DNA from: Oscillospiraceae bacterium
Lineage (GTDB): Bacteria > Bacillota_A > Clostridia > Oscillospirales > Ruminococcaceae
Length of the DNA: 6,846 nucleotides
Assembly: GCA_018109965.1 (NCBI GenBank)
Contig: JAGBFE010000002.1
Location: 1-6,846, forward strand
Direction of reading: 5' to 3'
Notes under the pieces: model-generated
Database searches by the model: none
What the model was told of the DNA's origin: nothing
What the model saw: the letters and a program-made list of their open reading frames with translations, nothing else
Part shown: positions 5,861-6,846 of the stretch, piece by piece
Numbering within the stretch: position 1 is the stretch's first letter
Layout: each line of letters opens with the position of its first letter
Made by a program: the position numbers and the translations under genes

Positions 5861-6846
5861 TGCTTGCCGCAAGGGAAACAAGGGTACAGCGTCAGGAACA
5901 AATGCTCAAAAACTGCAGCTGTCTTGTGTGTTTTACAATGAATATTGCAGGTCCGTATAAAATATCTGATATTATAGTACGCGCTTATGCCGAAGGCGGC
6001 GCAAAACTTCTGTACCTGTTTGAAATAAACAACATGGATGTTATAAAGACAGAACAGTATATAGAAACAACAGGTGTGGAATGGTATATAGCTTTACAGC
6101 AAAATCCAATCGATGTAAAACGCCTTACTGTTCAGATTGAGGACAACTTTGAGCTTGGCAGACTGTTTGATATTGATGTTATCAAGCCGGACGGCGAAAA
6201 GGTATCCCGTGCAGATATCGGTATGGACGGCAGAAACTGTATGATTTGCGGCAGCACAGGCAGTGGATGTGCACGTTCCCGCAGACACACAGTTGATGAA
6301 CTTCAGCTGTTTGCAGTTAAAACAATCTGCGACTATTTCAATAACCAGTATGCTGACCATATTGCACAGCAGGCAGTAAAAGCATTGCTTTATGAGGTTG
6401 CAGTAACCCCAAAACCGGGTCTTGTTGACAGAGCGGATAATGGTTCCCACAAGGATATGAACTTTTTTACTTTTATCGACAGTTCAACCGCGTTATATGA
6501 TTATTTCAGAAAATGTGTGCTTAAAGCAATTGAACTGAGCGACAAAACTCCGCAGCAACTGTTTGAAAACCTGCGTTTTATCGGTATAGAAGCAGAACGC
6601 AAAATGTTCAGCCATACCTTAGGTGTAAATACTCACAAAGGTGCAATATTTTCCCTTGGTATTATCGTTGCTGCAACAGCTTATCTGTCAGAAAACAGCA
6701 AAGCGACAGATGTTGATTCAGTGCTGGATATCTGTGCACAGATGGCACAGCAGTCTCTTTCTGATTTTGACAATATGGAACAGCACAAATCCTTTGGCAA
6801 ACAGGTTTTTGCGCAGCATAAAATCAAAGGTATACGCGGTCAGGCG
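5857..6846 (+). CDS. citXG: CitX-CitG fusion: holo-citrate lyase synthase and triphosphoribosyl-dephospho-CoA synthase (3' end outside window)
   Basis: At least 330 residues, open to the right edge. The CitX part (residues 1 to about 165) transfers the phosphoribosyl-dephospho-CoA group to CitD (EC 2.7.7.61). It shows MLAARETRVQRQ (2-13), GRLFDIDV (101-108), VSRADIG and the Cys-rich CMICGSTGSGCARSRRH (128-144). The CitG part makes the triphosphoribosyl precursor from ATP and dephospho-CoA (EC 2.4.2.52). It shows VTPKPGLVD (from 183), DMNFFTFIDSS, SHTLGVNTHKGAIFSLG and GIRGQA at the cut edge; roughly the last 110-130 residues are missing. Such fusions are known, for example in Haemophilus. The frame is open from 5779, but no ATG, GTG or TTG occurs in it before 5857, and that ATG has no well-spaced ribosome site. 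CTG 5851 and ATA 5797 (AAGAAGG 8 nt upstream) are alternatives. Function is firm; the start is not. Confidence 0.88.
   Translation, partial: MMLAARETRVQRQEQMLKNCSCLVCFTMNIAGPYKISDIIVRAYAEGGAKLLYLFEINNMDVIKTEQYIETTGVEWYIALQQNPIDVKRLTVQIEDNFELGRLFDIDVIKPDGEKVSRADIGMDGRNCMICGSTGSGCARSRRHTVDELQLFAVKTICDYFNNQYADHIAQQAVKALLYEVAVTPKPGLVDRADNGSHKDMNFFTFIDSSTALYDYFRKCVLKAIELSDKTPQQLFENLRFIGIEAERKMFSHTLGVNTHKGAIFSLGIIVAATAYLSENSKATDVDSVLDICAQMAQQSLSDFDNMEQHKSFGKQVFAQHKIKGIRGQA

Noticed and set aside
6094..6450. Minus-strand open frame within citXG
   Set aside because: It is antisense to continuous CitX and CitG motifs on the plus strand and has no promoter or ribosome site.

Overview
The window carries a citrate fermentation (citrate lyase) locus from what looks like a low-GC anaerobic bacterium. 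The base composition is AT-rich, the intergenic DNA is strongly A+T, and most genes have GGAGG-type ribosome binding sites. This fits Bacillota (Clostridia or Negativicutes), but the genus cannot be fixed from the sequence alone.

Layout: a LysR-family regulator (94-1038) is read leftward and probably ends at a hairpin at 16-40. A 183-bp A+T-rich divergent control region (1039-1221) follows, with inverted repeats, a 14-bp direct repeat and candidate -10 boxes on both strands. Reading rightward are citD (acyl carrier protein, 1222-1485), citE (beta subunit, 1492-2370) and citF (alpha subunit, 2363-3769), tightly packed. A strong hairpin (3796-3833) closes this first block. A second block holds a complete PhzF/YddE-type isomerase-fold gene (3882-4784), citC (citrate lyase ligase, 4797-5807) and a fused citX-citG gene that runs off the right edge (5857 to beyond 6846).

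How the genes work together: CitD, CitE and CitF form the citrate lyase complex that cleaves citrate to acetate and oxaloacetate. The CitG domain makes the prosthetic-group precursor, the CitX domain loads it onto CitD, and CitC acetylates it to give the active enzyme. The LysR protein is the obvious candidate regulator. No citrate transporter, oxaloacetate decarboxylase or malate-handling gene is inside the window.

The points most worth a second look are the PhzF/YddE gene locked to citC within the operon, the citXG start (its best-placed ATG is one base out of frame), a CitF lacking the usual N-terminal extension of about 40 residues, and the sharp codon-usage change across the hairpin between the structural and the maturation genes. 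I found no wholly unknown multi-gene system, mobile element, CRISPR array or RNA gene.
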